64,000 bases of DNA, taken from the NCBI GenBank assembly GCA_021014325.1, contig CM037471.1:15451501-15515500 (forward strand), read 5' to 3'. Each line of letters opens with the position of its first letter. Within the stretch, counting starts at the first letter, position 1. The translations under genes were made by a program, and so were the position numbers. This DNA is from Plazaster borealis (taxonomy: Eukaryota; Echinodermata; Asteroidea; Forcipulatida; Labidiasteridae). The notes beneath the pieces were generated by a model. That model ran no database searches. It worked only from the letters and a program-made list of their open reading frames with translations, and had not been told where the DNA came from. Positions 57,001 to 61,164 of this stretch are shown here, in pieces.

Positions 57001-57237
57001 TACTACCCCCGAGTTCTGCACGTTGAGTCCTTGTTTCTCTTCGCTAGCGAGTGCCTTCACATAGTTTTCACTTTCATCTAGAATTCTCTGTCTGATTCTA
57101 TCGCTCTCCAGTAACCCTGGTTGTGCACGATACATTGAATAGTTCATGAAAGCATACACCCATGTCAACATCAGAAACAGTAGCAAAATACCTATCCTAC
57201 TGGACGTAACAATACGGCAGGTTTTGCGGACAGCCAT
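11859..57237 (-). CDS. MGAT5: MGAT5-type alpha-1,6-mannosylglycoprotein 6-beta-N-acetylglucosaminyltransferase, 15 coding exons
   Basis: The product transfers GlcNAc from UDP-GlcNAc in beta-1,6 linkage to the alpha-1,6 mannose arm of N-glycans in the Golgi (family GT18). Fifteen exons with AG/GT sites and matching phases give 777 residues; human MGAT5 is about 741. Residues 1-15 are a short basic cytoplasmic tail, 16-31 a membrane anchor and about 32-190 a stem. The stem contains DLKRTLAVLL, typical of MGAT5, and a lysine-rich insert that makes it longer than in human. The catalytic region begins near WMKEMW (193). LLTKESGF holds E309, which by alignment from memory corresponds to the human catalytic base. 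GLGFPYEGPAPLEAIANGC (547-565) is the conserved donor-side segment. The cysteine-rich tail ends CPCRTYIKGQVALCQECIL. Predicted sequons include N110, N117, N137, N512, N616 and N680. MGAT5 rather than MGAT5B fits the N-terminal block best, but an ortholog older than that split is possible. No frame break was seen. Confidence 0.96.
12116..12488. mobile_element. TTAA-flanked MITE close to the exon 15 acceptor
   Basis: Same family as 22942-23312, with TTAA at both ends. Its end is about 50 nt from the exon 15 splice acceptor, so it may contribute the branch-point region. Confidence 0.88.
12690..12790. repeat. Hairpin repeat related to the 35-kb palindrome
   Basis: TCTGGAGAAAGC/GCTTTCTCCAGA forms a perfect stem at 12709-12733. 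Flanking words (CCACCATGCAAAG) are shared with the sequence just beyond the 34996-35250 palindrome. Confidence 0.6.
12985..13285 (+). repeat. tRNA-headed SINE in intron 14
   Basis: TAGATAGCTCAGTTGATGG and GGTTCAAATCCCACTC are the A and B boxes, with the family tail TTTCCCTTGTGGTTTATTA. Confidence 0.75.
14127..14184 (-). CDS. MGAT5: MGAT5 exon 14 (58 nt)
   Basis: Residues 691-710: LICEPTWFHHLNYKDVIE, corresponding to LICEPSFFQHLN in human. Acceptor TATCCAG, donor AA|GTGAGT, phase 1 to 2. It links exons 13 and 15 in frame, which supports the assignment. Confidence 0.92.
14615..14885 (-). repeat. tRNA-derived SINE, family 2
   Basis: Minus-strand copy with B box GGTTCGAATCC and a GAAAACCC-rich body. 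The same family occurs at about 36040-36235 (+) and 38055-38335 (-). Confidence 0.7.
15290..15389 (-). CDS. MGAT5: MGAT5 exon 13
   Basis: Residues 658-691: DFCSHPNSWPPKSAM and LNQSCKKRCMED, matching the DFC...WPP...QSCKxxC block of vertebrate MGAT5. Acceptor CTTACAG, donor ATG|GTAAGC. Too short to stand out as a long ORF; found by homology. Confidence 0.93.
15390..16873 (-). other. MGAT5 intron 12 (1.5 kb)
   Basis: AT-rich, with a dispersed-repeat segment near 15580-15730 (CATGGCCTTTGTG region). I see no further gene. Confidence 0.7.
16874..17068 (-). CDS. MGAT5: MGAT5 exon 12
   Basis: Residues 593-657: LTSQHPYAEVYIGKPHVWTI, then PYLPYEFQCEGMLQRLNAYI. Nearly identical blocks occur in vertebrate MGAT5. 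Phase 0 on both sides. Sequon N616. Confidence 0.97.
17095..17345 (-). repeat. tRNA-headed SINE, inverted neighbour
   Basis: Reverse-strand copy of the same family, with the tail CAGTTTCCCTTGTGGTTTA on the minus strand. It begins about 30 nt beyond the exon 12 acceptor. Confidence 0.75.
17345..17580 (+). repeat. tRNA-headed SINE
   Basis: TAGCTCAGTTAGTAGAGCG and GGTTCAAATCCCGCTC mark A and B boxes, with a GTTAA anticodon-like loop between (tRNA-Asn-like). It lies head to head with an inverted copy at 17095-17345. Confidence 0.75.
17603..18211. mobile_element. TTAA-flanked TIR element with THAP remnant
   Basis: TTAAAGGTCCTA at 17603 is mirrored by TAGGACCTTTAA ending at 18211, giving a 609-bp unit including both TTAA copies. 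The interior carries a minus-strand THAP-like coding remnant. TTAA flanks plus THAP suggest a Kolobok-type non-autonomous element (inference). Confidence 0.8.
17830..17983 (-). pseudogene. THAP domain remnant
   Basis: Reads IPPRCIVAGCNTTTDGVSLH, RFPLDLKYQ, a TGA stop, then IWTAAVKHTRAKWSG in the same frame. The C-x4-C opening, HRFP and W-x3-VK features are THAP-specific. The initiator has become ATA, and the late Cys-x2-His is not recognisable, so it is not functional. Confidence 0.75.
19059..19341. mobile_element. MITE of about 280 bp with GAATTC-containing TIRs
   Basis: The left TTAAATTTGAATTCCTCA and right TGAGGAATTCAAATTTAAG are inverted copies inside longer matching arms that begin TGATTTGCTT and end AAGCAAGTCA. 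A related, incomplete copy lies at about 34565-34780. Confidence 0.8.
19457..19603 (-). CDS. MGAT5: MGAT5 exon 11: donor-binding segment
   Basis: Residues 544-592. GLGFPYEGPAPLEAIANGC and FLNPSFGPPKSK are hallmark MGAT5 sequences of the second Rossmann-like half. Phase 0 on both sides. Confidence 0.97.
20155..20620. repeat. Diverged direct duplication of about 150 bp
   Basis: Two stretches, about 20155-20300 and 20465-20620, share an ordered set of words (TTCCTTGCATGATTGG / CTCCTTGTATGATTGG, CTCAAAGCCAAAACC). Confidence 0.6.
20693..20863 (-). CDS. MGAT5: MGAT5 exon 10
   Basis: Residues 487-543, with FEIHATVHVDMNQTSE and SYIHNHGILSVQDLQHLLRE, which match the vertebrate NHGILSGRDLQFLLRETK block. 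Phase 0 on both sides. Sequon N512. Confidence 0.96.
21222..21526. mobile_element. Small TIR element of about 305 bp
   Basis: The left end AGCCCTTTGGAGACCAT mirrors the right end ATGGTCTCTAAAGGGTT. The right half holds GC-rich GGCCGC repeats. It ends 33 nt downstream of the exon 9 donor. Confidence 0.7.
21560..21684 (-). CDS. MGAT5: MGAT5 exon 9
   Basis: Residues 445-486, with HTPDNSYMGFVVE, a variable charged stretch, then NKALVYGKMSYMWK. Acceptor CCTCAG, donor GAAG|GTAGGG. Confidence 0.95.
22615..22770 (+). repeat. tRNA-like SINE head
   Basis: GGTGGTCTAGTGGTAAGAC (A box) and GGGTTCAAATCCCACC (B box) occur at tRNA spacing, but the cloverleaf ends do not pair. This makes it a tRNA-derived repeat rather than a tRNA gene. 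Confidence 0.6.
22942..23312. mobile_element. TTAA-flanked MITE, copy abutting the exon 8 donor
   Basis: Family ends are AGGTATCGTACACGTTTGG-like, mirrored at the other end as CCAAACGTGTTCAGTGCCT, each beside TTAA. The centre is the palindrome AACTTCTTGCAAGAAGTT. Related copies lie at 12116, 35277, 40982, 43224, 60794 and 62340. Confidence 0.9.
23322..23455 (-). CDS. MGAT5: MGAT5 exon 8
   Basis: Residues 400-445, reading CMLRVIDSFGTEPAYN and WGGWELLPTQFFTMF. Acceptor CAACAG, donor TTTC|GTAAGT, phase 2 to 1. Its donor lies only nine intronic bases from a MITE end. Confidence 0.95.
24205..24492 (+). repeat. Left terminal and subterminal inverted repeat of the 9.17-kb element
   Basis: Carries the blocks shared with the right end (see the element entry) separated by diverged sequence. 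Block order and strand are exactly mirrored at 33085-33371. Confidence 0.82.
24444..24480. promoter_or_regulatory. Two palindromic CRE-like sites (TGACGTCA)
   Basis: Perfect TGACGTCA palindromes lie at 24444-24451 and 24473-24480, about 100-130 nt upstream of the P2X7-C-like start codon. The mirrored right end keeps a partial TGACGTCG at 33097-33104, upstream of the THAP gene. CREB/ATF proteins bind this sequence. A promoter role here is inferred from position. Confidence 0.5.
25631..25867 (+). CDS. P2X7-C-like gene exon 2: cysteine cluster
   Basis: 79 codons worth of sequence with acceptor TTTAAAG and donor CA|GTAAGT. CSCGHC and CICC supply the first metal-binding cysteines, and VCLHPGVLETAYLQYR is the typical helix that follows. 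Phase 2 on both sides. Confidence 0.88.
26351..26519 (+). CDS. P2X7-C-like gene exon 3: C-terminus
   Basis: 56 codons including the stop, beginning after TTTTTCAG. It contains YRHVAYRQ, RWCWGYLGR, PSC and the FPNPTGQYKGF ending characteristic of the family. Confidence 0.9.
26641..26836. mobile_element. Palindromic MITE (GGGCCCAATTTCAT family)
   Basis: Both ends read GGGCCCAATTTCAT(A/G)GAGCTGCTTAAGC in opposite orientation. Related copies are at 29830-30011, 37269-37510 and 52262-52458. It lies just 3' of the P2X7-C-like stop, between the two convergent genes. Confidence 0.85.
27223..27228 (+). terminator. Candidate poly(A) signal AATAAA for the P2X7-C-like gene
   Basis: AATAAA lies about 700 nt after the stop, with another copy near 27185. 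A TTTATTC-rich stretch follows. Position only. Confidence 0.35.
27601..27606 (-). terminator. Candidate poly(A) signal for the THAP gene
   Basis: Minus-strand AATAAA about 590 nt downstream of the THAP gene stop at 28199. Together with 27223 it defines a convergent 3' end zone in the middle of the element. Confidence 0.35.
28199..28605 (-). pseudogene. THAP gene last exon
   Basis: Encodes DYVNRVIKRLHFYARRD followed by a basic, proline- and threonine-rich tail ending CRPCLTCHF and a stop. Acceptor TTTCAG, phase 1 in, matching the previous donor. Basic clusters (KARGRERK, HEGREGRKPSKQK) would suit nuclear localisation. Confidence 0.7.
28919..29073 (-). pseudogene. THAP gene exon with LAALHYNENAGR
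   Basis: Joins the previous exon across a split AGA codon to read CRIFLAALHYNENAGRRQ, then VFPRSKQDTGVYNFQKLL. Donor TATG|GTAAGT. Confidence 0.75.
29384..29555 (-). pseudogene. THAP gene exon with FHSVINHFAPK motif
   Basis: Reads TKPAQEVGKVLG, then LSPSMQTSSVEGFHSVINHF and APKMYVFSFEGMLC. This is the best-conserved block of the family in the window. Acceptor AAATAG, donor GCAG|GTTAGT. Confidence 0.78.
29830..30011. mobile_element. Diverged palindromic MITE inside the THAP gene
   Basis: Ends CTGGGCCCGATTTTAATAGA and, inverted, GAAATTGGGCCCAG mark a decayed copy of the 26641-26836 family. It lies in the interval where the transposase catalytic core should be encoded. Confidence 0.7.
30186..30411 (-). 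pseudogene. THAP gene acidic linker exon with in-frame TAA
   Basis: The frame reads VQVKRLLKCENKFTEC, then a TAA at the end of VKGSR, then HTVTQPAAKAATFPEEP and a Ser/Asp/Glu-rich linker up to donor ACAAG|GTAAAA. The linker continues in the same frame after the stop, so the stop is a point nonsense change rather than an exon end. Confidence 0.6.
30699..30858 (-). pseudogene. THAP gene exon with RSKRTQTKPK
   Basis: Open for 53 codons between acceptor TCATCAG and donor AAAG|GTAAAT. It contains GIDQSTQTVARWRCS and RSKRTQTKPKMFHP. The T-Q-T and basic RSKRTQ pattern recurs in the linker of THAP transposase-like proteins. Confidence 0.6.
31742..31828 (-). pseudogene. THAP gene exon 2
   Basis: 29 codons starting ILQEALDEYNIKYGEP between acceptor CTTCAG and donor CAG|GTAAAC, phase 0. 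It joins the frame after the exon 1 deletion. A candidate next exon at 31339-31448 needs phase 1, so a small exon is missing or the frame is broken again. Confidence 0.55.
32576..32949 (-). pseudogene. THAP zinc-finger exon with altered zinc ligand and frameshift
   Basis: The ATG at 32949 begins MPASCVVGGC, the canonical THAP opening, followed by FVRFPRNP and EWVRFV. The THAP C2CH pattern needs Cys-x2-His near residues 55-58, but here the sequence is ISSAHF, so the third ligand is Ser55. After KRNFRL the frame closes at TGA (32680). The expected C-terminal box (GSVPSL) and a Ser/Lys-rich tail ending RQKSR follow in the next frame up to donor CCGG|GTAGGC. Loss of one A near 32703 explains this. 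Without DNA binding the protein would not recognise its ends. Confidence 0.82.
33085..33371 (-). repeat. Right terminal and subterminal inverted repeat of the 9.17-kb element
   Basis: Reverse-complement counterpart of 24205-24492. It has a CTTCGCCTTCGGCTCAG insertion (about 33308-33324) that the left end lacks. TTAA at 33372-33375 directly follows the terminal CACACTG. Confidence 0.82.
33848..33982 (-). CDS. MGAT5: MGAT5 exon 7
   Basis: Residues 355-400, with the conserved FDLVYIDIVGLKQFKK segment. Acceptor TTTAG, donor CAA|GTAAGA, phase 2 on both sides. The intron that follows hosts the 9.2-kb transposon. Confidence 0.94.
34996..35250. repeat. Palindrome of about 250 bp
   Basis: The left arm from AATAAGAAGTAACTATAAAT to CAGTATACTCTGCTCGTCT is mirrored by the right arm with few mismatches, around a short ATTCTCCTGA-type centre. 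Arms are about 115 nt. It could extrude as a cruciform and is probably a foldback insertion. Confidence 0.85.
35277..35696. mobile_element. TTAA-flanked MITE with a different right half
   Basis: Begins TTAAAGGCACTGAACACG and shows the central AACTTCTTGCAAGAAGTT palindrome. The right half (AAAATGGCCGACCGTC region) differs from other copies and ends GGCAACGTGTCCCTTTAA. It is a recombined or subfamily copy. Confidence 0.75.
36040..36235 (+). repeat. tRNA-derived SINE, family 2
   Basis: TCAGGTTGGCTCAGTGG and GGTTCGAATCCCACC are the A and B boxes. The 3' body resembles those at 14.7 and 38.2 kb. It ends about 45 nt from exon 6. Confidence 0.7.
36279..36448 (-). CDS. MGAT5: MGAT5 exon 6: catalytic glutamate
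   Basis: Residues 299-355. It begins ILIHMGLLTKESGF and continues AFSGGPLGELVQWSD. E309 in LLTKES aligns with the glutamate assigned as catalytic base in human MGAT5 (from memory). Acceptor GCTAG, donor AAAAC|GTAAGT, phase 2 out. Confidence 0.95.
37269..37510. mobile_element. Almost fully palindromic MITE
   Basis: The arms run from GGCCCAATCATAGAGCTGCT inward through CCTTGATAAAAACAGGATTA and are repeated inverted on the other side, about 90 nt each. Same end sequence as 26641-26836. Confidence 0.88.
38041..38335 (-). repeat. SINE family 2 with TTTCA repeat edge
   Basis: A run of TTTCATTTCA at 38042-38080 borders a minus-strand SINE with GGTTCGAATCC. A nearly identical body is at 14.6-14.9 kb. 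Confidence 0.75.
39820..40115 (-). repeat. tRNA-Leu-type SINE, minus strand
   Basis: Contains TTGCTCAAGGACACAAGTG, the inverse-strand body found at 52965-53190, and a degraded tRNA head. Confidence 0.55.
40692..40862 (-). CDS. MGAT5: MGAT5 exon 5
   Basis: Residues 242-298. The LEWVRLRIDRMWDSKW segment matches the WMRLRIRRM region of vertebrate MGAT5, and the exon ends in a basic NREQKK run. Phase 0 on both sides. A MITE copy ends about 120 nt upstream of the acceptor. Confidence 0.94.
40982..41355. mobile_element. TTAA-flanked MITE in intron 4
   Basis: Full-length copy with the AACTTCTTGCAAGAAGTT centre. The left TTAA is intact; the right is TTAT. It fills more than half of the 667-nt intron between exons 4 and 5. 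Confidence 0.9.
41531..41677 (-). CDS. MGAT5: MGAT5 exon 4: beginning of catalytic region
   Basis: Residues 193-241, opening WMKEMWSSDPCYKKYGVDG and continuing SDCSFLIYLSEIETWCP. This is a strongly conserved MGAT5 signature with paired cysteines. Phase 0 on both sides; donor CTTG|GTAAAT. Confidence 0.95.
41725..41830 (+). repeat. tRNA-like SINE head
   Basis: GTGGTCCAGTGGTTAGAC and GGGTTCCAATCC at tRNA spacing, with no proper acceptor stem. Probably related to 22615-22770. Confidence 0.55.
43224..43601. mobile_element. TTAA-flanked MITE in intron 3
   Basis: Full-length copy; TTAA on both sides. Confidence 0.9.
44306..44388 (-). CDS. MGAT5: MGAT5 exon 3
   Basis: Encodes residues 165-192, including CSYLDDELRGFPDC, whose two cysteines match the conserved pair just before the catalytic region. 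Acceptor CTACAG, donor GCT|GTAAGT. Phase 1 in, 0 out. Confidence 0.9.
45003..45397. mobile_element. Second TTAA MITE family
   Basis: Ends AAAGTGTCTGTATACGTTTGG and, inverted, CCAAACGTATACAGCACCTTT; internal AAGCGTTACCG...CTCAGATTGTG. Other copies are at 56379-56925 and 63096-63447. The ends resemble those of the 22942 family, so the two families may share one transposase source. Confidence 0.85.
45625..45990 (-). repeat. tRNA-headed SINE, minus strand
   Basis: B box (GGTTCAAATCC) and A box read on minus, with the CAGTTTCCCTTGTGGTTTA tail. Same family as 13.0, 17.1 and 17.4 kb. Confidence 0.75.
46343..46442 (+). repeat. Exact 50-bp tandem duplication
   Basis: Two back-to-back identical 50-bp units starting ATTTCATGAATGAGTTGAC. 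No divergence, so either recent or an assembly artefact. Confidence 0.95.
46504..47143. mobile_element. TIR element, 640 bp, copy 1
   Basis: Ends AATAGACTGTGCAAGTCTCG and, inverted, GCGAGACTTGCACAGTCTATT. A direct related copy lies at 50623-51307. A half-related fragment is at 42840-42915. No transposase frame inside. Confidence 0.88.
48590..48735. repeat. Foldback sequence
   Basis: CCATTTTGGGTGTCAAAA and its inverse TTTTGACACCCAAAATG face each other across about 28 nt. Weaker outer matches (TATAGACCC, GCGCC) extend the arms. Confidence 0.7.
49183..49333 (+). repeat. Tandem repeat, about 26-bp unit
   Basis: About six imperfect units of GGGTAAACATTGACGATTTA with AAGCCA or AAGTCG spacers. Confidence 0.85.
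50052..50303 (-). CDS. MGAT5: MGAT5 exon 2: stem region
   Basis: Encodes residues 81-164, opening DLKRTLAVLL and followed by a heptad-like ILERLGNVEQKVDVIYANN segment that could form a coiled coil. The downstream lysine-rich NKKKSIVKKD stretch has no counterpart that I recall in vertebrate MGAT5. Sequons are at N110, N117 and N137. Phase is 1 on both sides, with acceptor ACTAG and donor AAAG|GTATTA. Confidence 0.92.
50623..51307. mobile_element. TIR element, 685 bp, copy 2
   Basis: Same ends and interior as 46504-47143 with small insertions. It starts about 320 nt downstream of exon 2's acceptor boundary, in intron 1. Confidence 0.88.
51465..51960. repeat. Inverted-repeat element with poly-T/poly-A interior
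   Basis: AGACCACATAAAAATAAA and TGTTGATCGTCC at the left are mirrored by GGACGATCAACAA and TTATGTGGCC at the right. Long T and A runs (about 51531-51555 and 51871-51896) lie inside. Confidence 0.75.
52262..52458. mobile_element. Palindromic MITE (GGGCCCAATTTCAT family)
   Basis: TTTCATAGAGCTGCTTAAGC is mirrored at both ends; closest copy is 26641-26836. Confidence 0.88.
52965..53190 (+). repeat. tRNA-Leu-derived SINE
   Basis: TGGCCCGAGCGGTTAAAGAG (A box, Leu/Ser type) and GGGTTCAAGTCTGG (B box) head a body with TTGTGTCCTTGAGCAAGATA. The long variable-arm spacing supports a class II tRNA ancestor. Confidence 0.75.
53782..53984. mobile_element. Short MITE with CAGAGCTGCCAA ends
   Basis: CAGAGCTGCCAAA at the left and TTGGCAGCTCTG at the right are inverted, 203 bp in all. 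The interior repeats CAGGGAGA words. Confidence 0.75.
56379..56925. mobile_element. Second-family TTAA MITE carrying a nested palindrome
   Basis: The right end TACCAAACGTATACAATCCC plus TTAA (56922-56925) and the internal AAGCGTTACTGC region match 45003-45397. The left end is interrupted soon after TTAAAAGGG by the insertion 56391-56552. Confidence 0.8.
56391..56552. mobile_element. Near-perfect 160-bp palindrome inserted in a MITE
   Basis: GGGGTCGATTTCAC to CTTAGGACTAGTCCTAGG is mirrored on the right with one or two differences (AAAACTC against CCAAACTC). Arms are about 75 nt. The sequence ACTAGTCC recurs within each arm. Confidence 0.9.
56997..57237 (-). CDS. MGAT5: MGAT5 exon 1: start codon, membrane anchor
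   Basis: Encodes residues 1-80, with the ATG at 57237. The hydrophobic run IGILLLFLMLTWVYAFM follows four basic residues, the arrangement of a type II signal anchor. The donor is ATG|GTGAGT (phase 1). The start is chosen because it precedes the anchor and a splice acceptor lies only about 46 nt upstream. Confidence 0.93.
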
Positions 57238-57283
57238 GGTTTAGACAGCATGTAGACACCCTGTGGTTATATTTTACAGCCAC
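57238..57283 (-). other. MGAT5: 5' UTR part of exon 1 with splice acceptor
   Basis: On the minus strand TTGTTTTTTAG precedes 57283, a good pyrimidine tract and AG. The coding start therefore appears to lie in a second exon, with at least one non-coding exon further upstream (higher coordinates). Confidence 0.6.
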
Positions 57284-57996
57284 CTAAAAAACAAAACAAT
57301 ATCAAGTTATTATGAAAAATAAACACTACATATTGATTTCACAAGACACTGGATTCTTGCTGTAGAGTCATGGGAGGTTTGGGTGTTGCACTGGAAACCA
57401 ATCATCTAGCCCACTACAAAGTCACCCACAACAAAATCTTCCCCCAGCAAGCTCACTGTTTAAACAATCTTGCCCCCTCACAAAGGCACCAACATACCAT
57501 CACCCCTTGACACAGTCGCCCACTGACAGAGTTGCCTACATGTATTGACAGAGTTGCCAACAGGAAAAAGTCTTCAGAAATAAGATATTCAAGAGGTTTT
57601 TGTGAGAAAGGTTGCTAAATATTGCAAAAAGATAGTAATTCAGTTAAATTGCTCAGGGATTCGGAAATTTGCTGTTCTTTGGCGGCTCTGTTCAATTCCC
57701 ATCACAATTTATATTTGTTGACTCGAAACTGAGGCAGGACTCTCCACTATGCAACAGGTGGACTGTGTGTTCCCACCATCAAAGTGTCACAAAATGTATT
57801 CCATGCACAGCAGCGCTTCTTTTGTTGAAAAATTATTGTATGTCCTCGACACAACATTAAAAAAAGTGGAAAAGATACCAGGATATCTAAACATGGGGAA
57901 AAATGTTACATGATGAGTCACAAGAAAAACAATGCACACAAATAGTTTCGATATGGTACTATGAAAATACTTGTCACTCAAATTATCAATTTACAA

Positions 57997-58583
57997 CATT
58001 TTCCCCACTGCGATAATCGTAGCTCTTGGTCACGTCCCTAAAAGGTACAACGGACATGTGTCTCAATTTGGACAATTTGTTGCTGTTTAATTGAGGTTTT
58101 TATTGCAAATAAAGTATGAAAGACGGAGTGTGATAATACCAATGCAATCGGGTAAATTTAAAACAATGGGAAAAACAGTCAAATGTTTACCCATTGTTTG
58201 TCGTAACCCTCAAATTTACAAGCAGTGGAAGGATCAAGAGTAACAATTATTGCAACTACATGTACATCATCCTGTACATCCAAAGTAGGTCTTTCATACC
58301 CAAGTCAATTCATTCACAAAAGATTCAATCCCAGTCAGTTTGTACTTTAATAAGTCGTACATACCCAAGTCGTTTTTATACCCAAGTAAATTGTATGACT
58401 AGACTGCAAGCACTAACAGCCATCTTACAGATGTAGCCAGGATCAAGTTAAAAAATGACTGCTACTCCAAAAACAAGACTGTCAATTAAATAACAAAATT
58501 GGGAAAGTCCAGTTGTGATAATATAACCCTCCGTCCTCCCGACAGTCTAGAAGATGGCGGGTTACGATTATCGCAACTTGGGA
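57997..58583. repeat. Inverted-repeat element with GCGATAATCGTA ends
   Basis: TTTCCCCACTGCGATAATCG at the left matches the reverse complement of the right end (TTTCCCAAGTTGCGATAATC). About 587 bp. The AAGATGGCGGG start-like context at 58551 lies inside this right arm and is explained by it. Confidence 0.65.
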
Positions 58584-58727
58584 AATTCCACCAGTGAAAT
58601 GAGGTAACTTTATTGGTGTTTTAACAATCACTTACTCGGGGCACAACTAAATAGTTCTGTAACTATTGGGTCCTAACTATTTAACTCCGTTTGCCTCGCA
58701 AGTAGCATTCGCCACTGAATTGGATTT

Positions 58728-59507
58728 ATGACCTACAGTACAACTAGGCCTTCAAAACTACTTTGTTTCTACAGCAACCGAAAAAGCCCTTCTTGTGAAT
58801 TGTGTGGAGTGGTCACCCAAGAATCACGGGTCCGAGACATTGCTGTACGGTTCACTGCCTGTGGGGGGGGGGGGGCAGCGCAAGTGACAACAAAAAAGCA
58901 AAAAGTAAAATTAGTTTGCTTAACCCCTACAATAATATTTTTCAGATTATCATTAGTTAGGTTTAGCTCCATTTACGTAACTGTTAGTGTTACTATATAT
59001 AATAATAGAGGAAAGTGCTTTTCAAATTTCAGTTTTTGGAGAATCTTTTTTCTGATTAATAGGCCTACTGCAATTATTTGGAAACCACACGATTTTACTG
59101 TTTGTGGCGGTCTTCAGGCGAGGTATTTTTTCCCATCGCCTCCATCATGCTCTAAGTTTGTCTACACAGGGCACTCACACACAATGGGCAGCCCACACAA
59201 AACTTCGAGCCTACCAAACACAGTTCTCCTCTCAGAAGAACCACAGCACGGTGACTCTACACTGAAACCTCTGAATCCCTATTTGCTCTTTGCATGGATC
59301 TGCCATGTGCGTGTAGAGCCTCAACTTCATGCTTCATTTGTATTGTATTTATGCATCTGTTTGGATGAAAGTGTCATTACATTACCGTGTTGTATACAGA
59401 GTGCTTCTCTTCACTACTGTCCCCAATTCAAGGTTCTACACGCAATGGCTGACCGTGCAAAGGGCGAATATAAAGAGAACAGCATCTCAAACACTCTAGT
59501 CTCCTGA
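58728..59507 (+). other. Unrecognised 259-codon ORF
   Basis: Open from ATG 58728 to TGA 59507, longer than expected by chance in this base composition. Composition is odd for a protein: many Ser, Cys and Phe, a GGGG run from a homopolymer, and no domain I know. No clear splice or promoter context. It may be a repeat-derived frame. Confidence 0.2.
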
Positions 59508-60317
59508 CGATGTCTAGAGCAGGCTAGTCGGAACATTGAGACCAGTAAAGAACTCACTCCACTGCAGTGAAGTAATAATATTAAGTACTTTCGCTTAGTG
59601 GATTGAGGGTACCAGTCCTAGAACTATGAGGTTCGTTCCGCTATCGTCTCCACGAACCCCATAGGTTATCAATATCATGTACAAAATCCTATTCAAACCT
59701 TTTTGCCATTCACATTTACATGTCTACAGTTCTTTTTGAAACCAGGTCACTCCAAAATTTGGCTCTATGTGTTCTTTGCACTCTAATTGAGCATTGTGCA
59801 GTTCCATCAGCATTGTGCGGGCTAACACTAACAATAACATTTAACAACAAAGTAGACACAACACATGCCCGTCATACCCATGGTGTTTAGTTCCCGGTTT
59901 GCAAACTGCATACATATTGATGATTGATCATTAGTATACCTCACCATGCAACATGTGCAATGCCTTAAAAACCTTTTTGGTCTAAGTGGTTTAACTTATT
60001 TCCTTTAGTTGGCCATTTCCCTATTCCATCATTTCCAATTCCATTCGTCCTTCGTGTCACCCATTTATATTTAGATTCATACAACACTCTACAACACTGA
60101 TAAAACACTAGATCTAGCACGTACGTAGACTAGGGTAGCGTATACTCCTACCCTAGTCCTAGAACTATGATGAGGTTCGTTCAGCCAGCTAGCTATCGTT
60201 TCCACGAACGCGAACGAACCTCTTCATAGTAGCGTAATGCCAAAATGATTCGGAGATCGTTTATGTTTATTACACACCTCACTAGCCTGCTAGTGCTGTA
60301 GTGCTACCTCGCGCCTT

Positions 60318-60430
60318 ACCCTCTCCTCGCTCGACCATCACTGACTGACCACTTGTGAGTTGTGTCGAGACACTGTTCTGTTTTCACGCTGTTGTGTTCC
60401 GTTGTGATCACCAGAAGTAACGTAACGAAA
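60318..60430 (-). promoter_or_regulatory. MGAT5: Candidate MGAT5 first UTR exon / promoter region
   Basis: The region is locally richer in GC and CpG than its surroundings. On the minus strand GAGGAGAGG|GTAAGG gives a good donor at 60318-60319, which could pair with the UTR acceptor at 57284. Position and donor are the only evidence. Confidence 0.3.
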
Positions 60431-60727
60431 GAAACAGATTTAAGTGATAAACATGCTGAATTGAAAGACTACGATGACGGCATCATAGGCATCGATAATC
60501 AGACGGAACCAACGGCGGCCACCGTTTACATCTTCCCTCGTATTACACGACGACCACAGCTTATCGATTGGTGGTGTGGTCTGTGTGTATATTTCGGTCG
60601 ACTTCACAAGTGGTTTATTTTAGTAGGTCTCATAGGTCGAGTGAGGATAGGTCGACCTGTCGCAGTCGAGTTGGCACAAGTGGCATTGCATTGTGATGAA
60701 ATTCGACCTCAACTATCCTCTGCATAA
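60362..60727 (+). other. Weak 121-codon ORF in CpG-rich region
   Basis: Opens MSRHCSVFTLLCS; no domain recognised. It lies opposite the candidate MGAT5 UTR exon and is probably open because of local base composition. Confidence 0.2.
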
Positions 60728-60793
60728 AAACTCCGCTACCCCACCGTACCCCCTAAAGCTAGCTCCACCCACTTATTGGCAGTTTATATCTTT

Positions 60794-61164
60794 TTAAAGG
60801 CATGTACATGTACACGTTTGGTAATGACTCAAAACAAATATTAGCATAAAAACTTACTTGGTAACAAGCAACGGAGAGCTGTTGATAGTACAAAACATTG
60901 TAGGAAACTGACTCCCTCTGAAGTAACGTAGTTTTTGAGAAAGAGGTAATTTCTCACTAAAATAATAACTTCTTGCAAGAAGTTTTTATTCCTATCTGAA
61001 AGCACACATTGTACAAGGGTATTTTTTTCTTTCATCATTTTCTTGCAACTTCGATGACCAATTGAGCCCAAATTTTCACAGGCTTGTTATTTGATGCATA
61101 TGTTGGGATACACCAAGTTGGACACTGGTCTTTGACAATTTCCAAACGTGTTCAGTGCCTTTAA
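60794..61164. mobile_element. TTAA-flanked MITE
   Basis: Full-length copy of the 22942 family, TTAA at both ends and the TTCTTGCAAGAAGTT centre. Confidence 0.88.

Larger units (their letters stand above)
57284..60317. other. Upstream region of MGAT5
   Basis: Probably a UTR intron. It holds an inverted-repeat element at 57997-58583, an unexplained 259-codon plus-strand ORF at 58728-59507 and otherwise unique AT-rich sequence. No recognised protein. Confidence 0.5.

Noticed and set aside
58554..58604. First exon of a plus-strand gene (AAGATGGCGGG start, MAGYDYRNLGN, donor GTAACT)
   Set aside because: The start context and peptide lie inside the right arm of an inverted-repeat element (57997-58583), which explains the conservation. 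No second exon was found.
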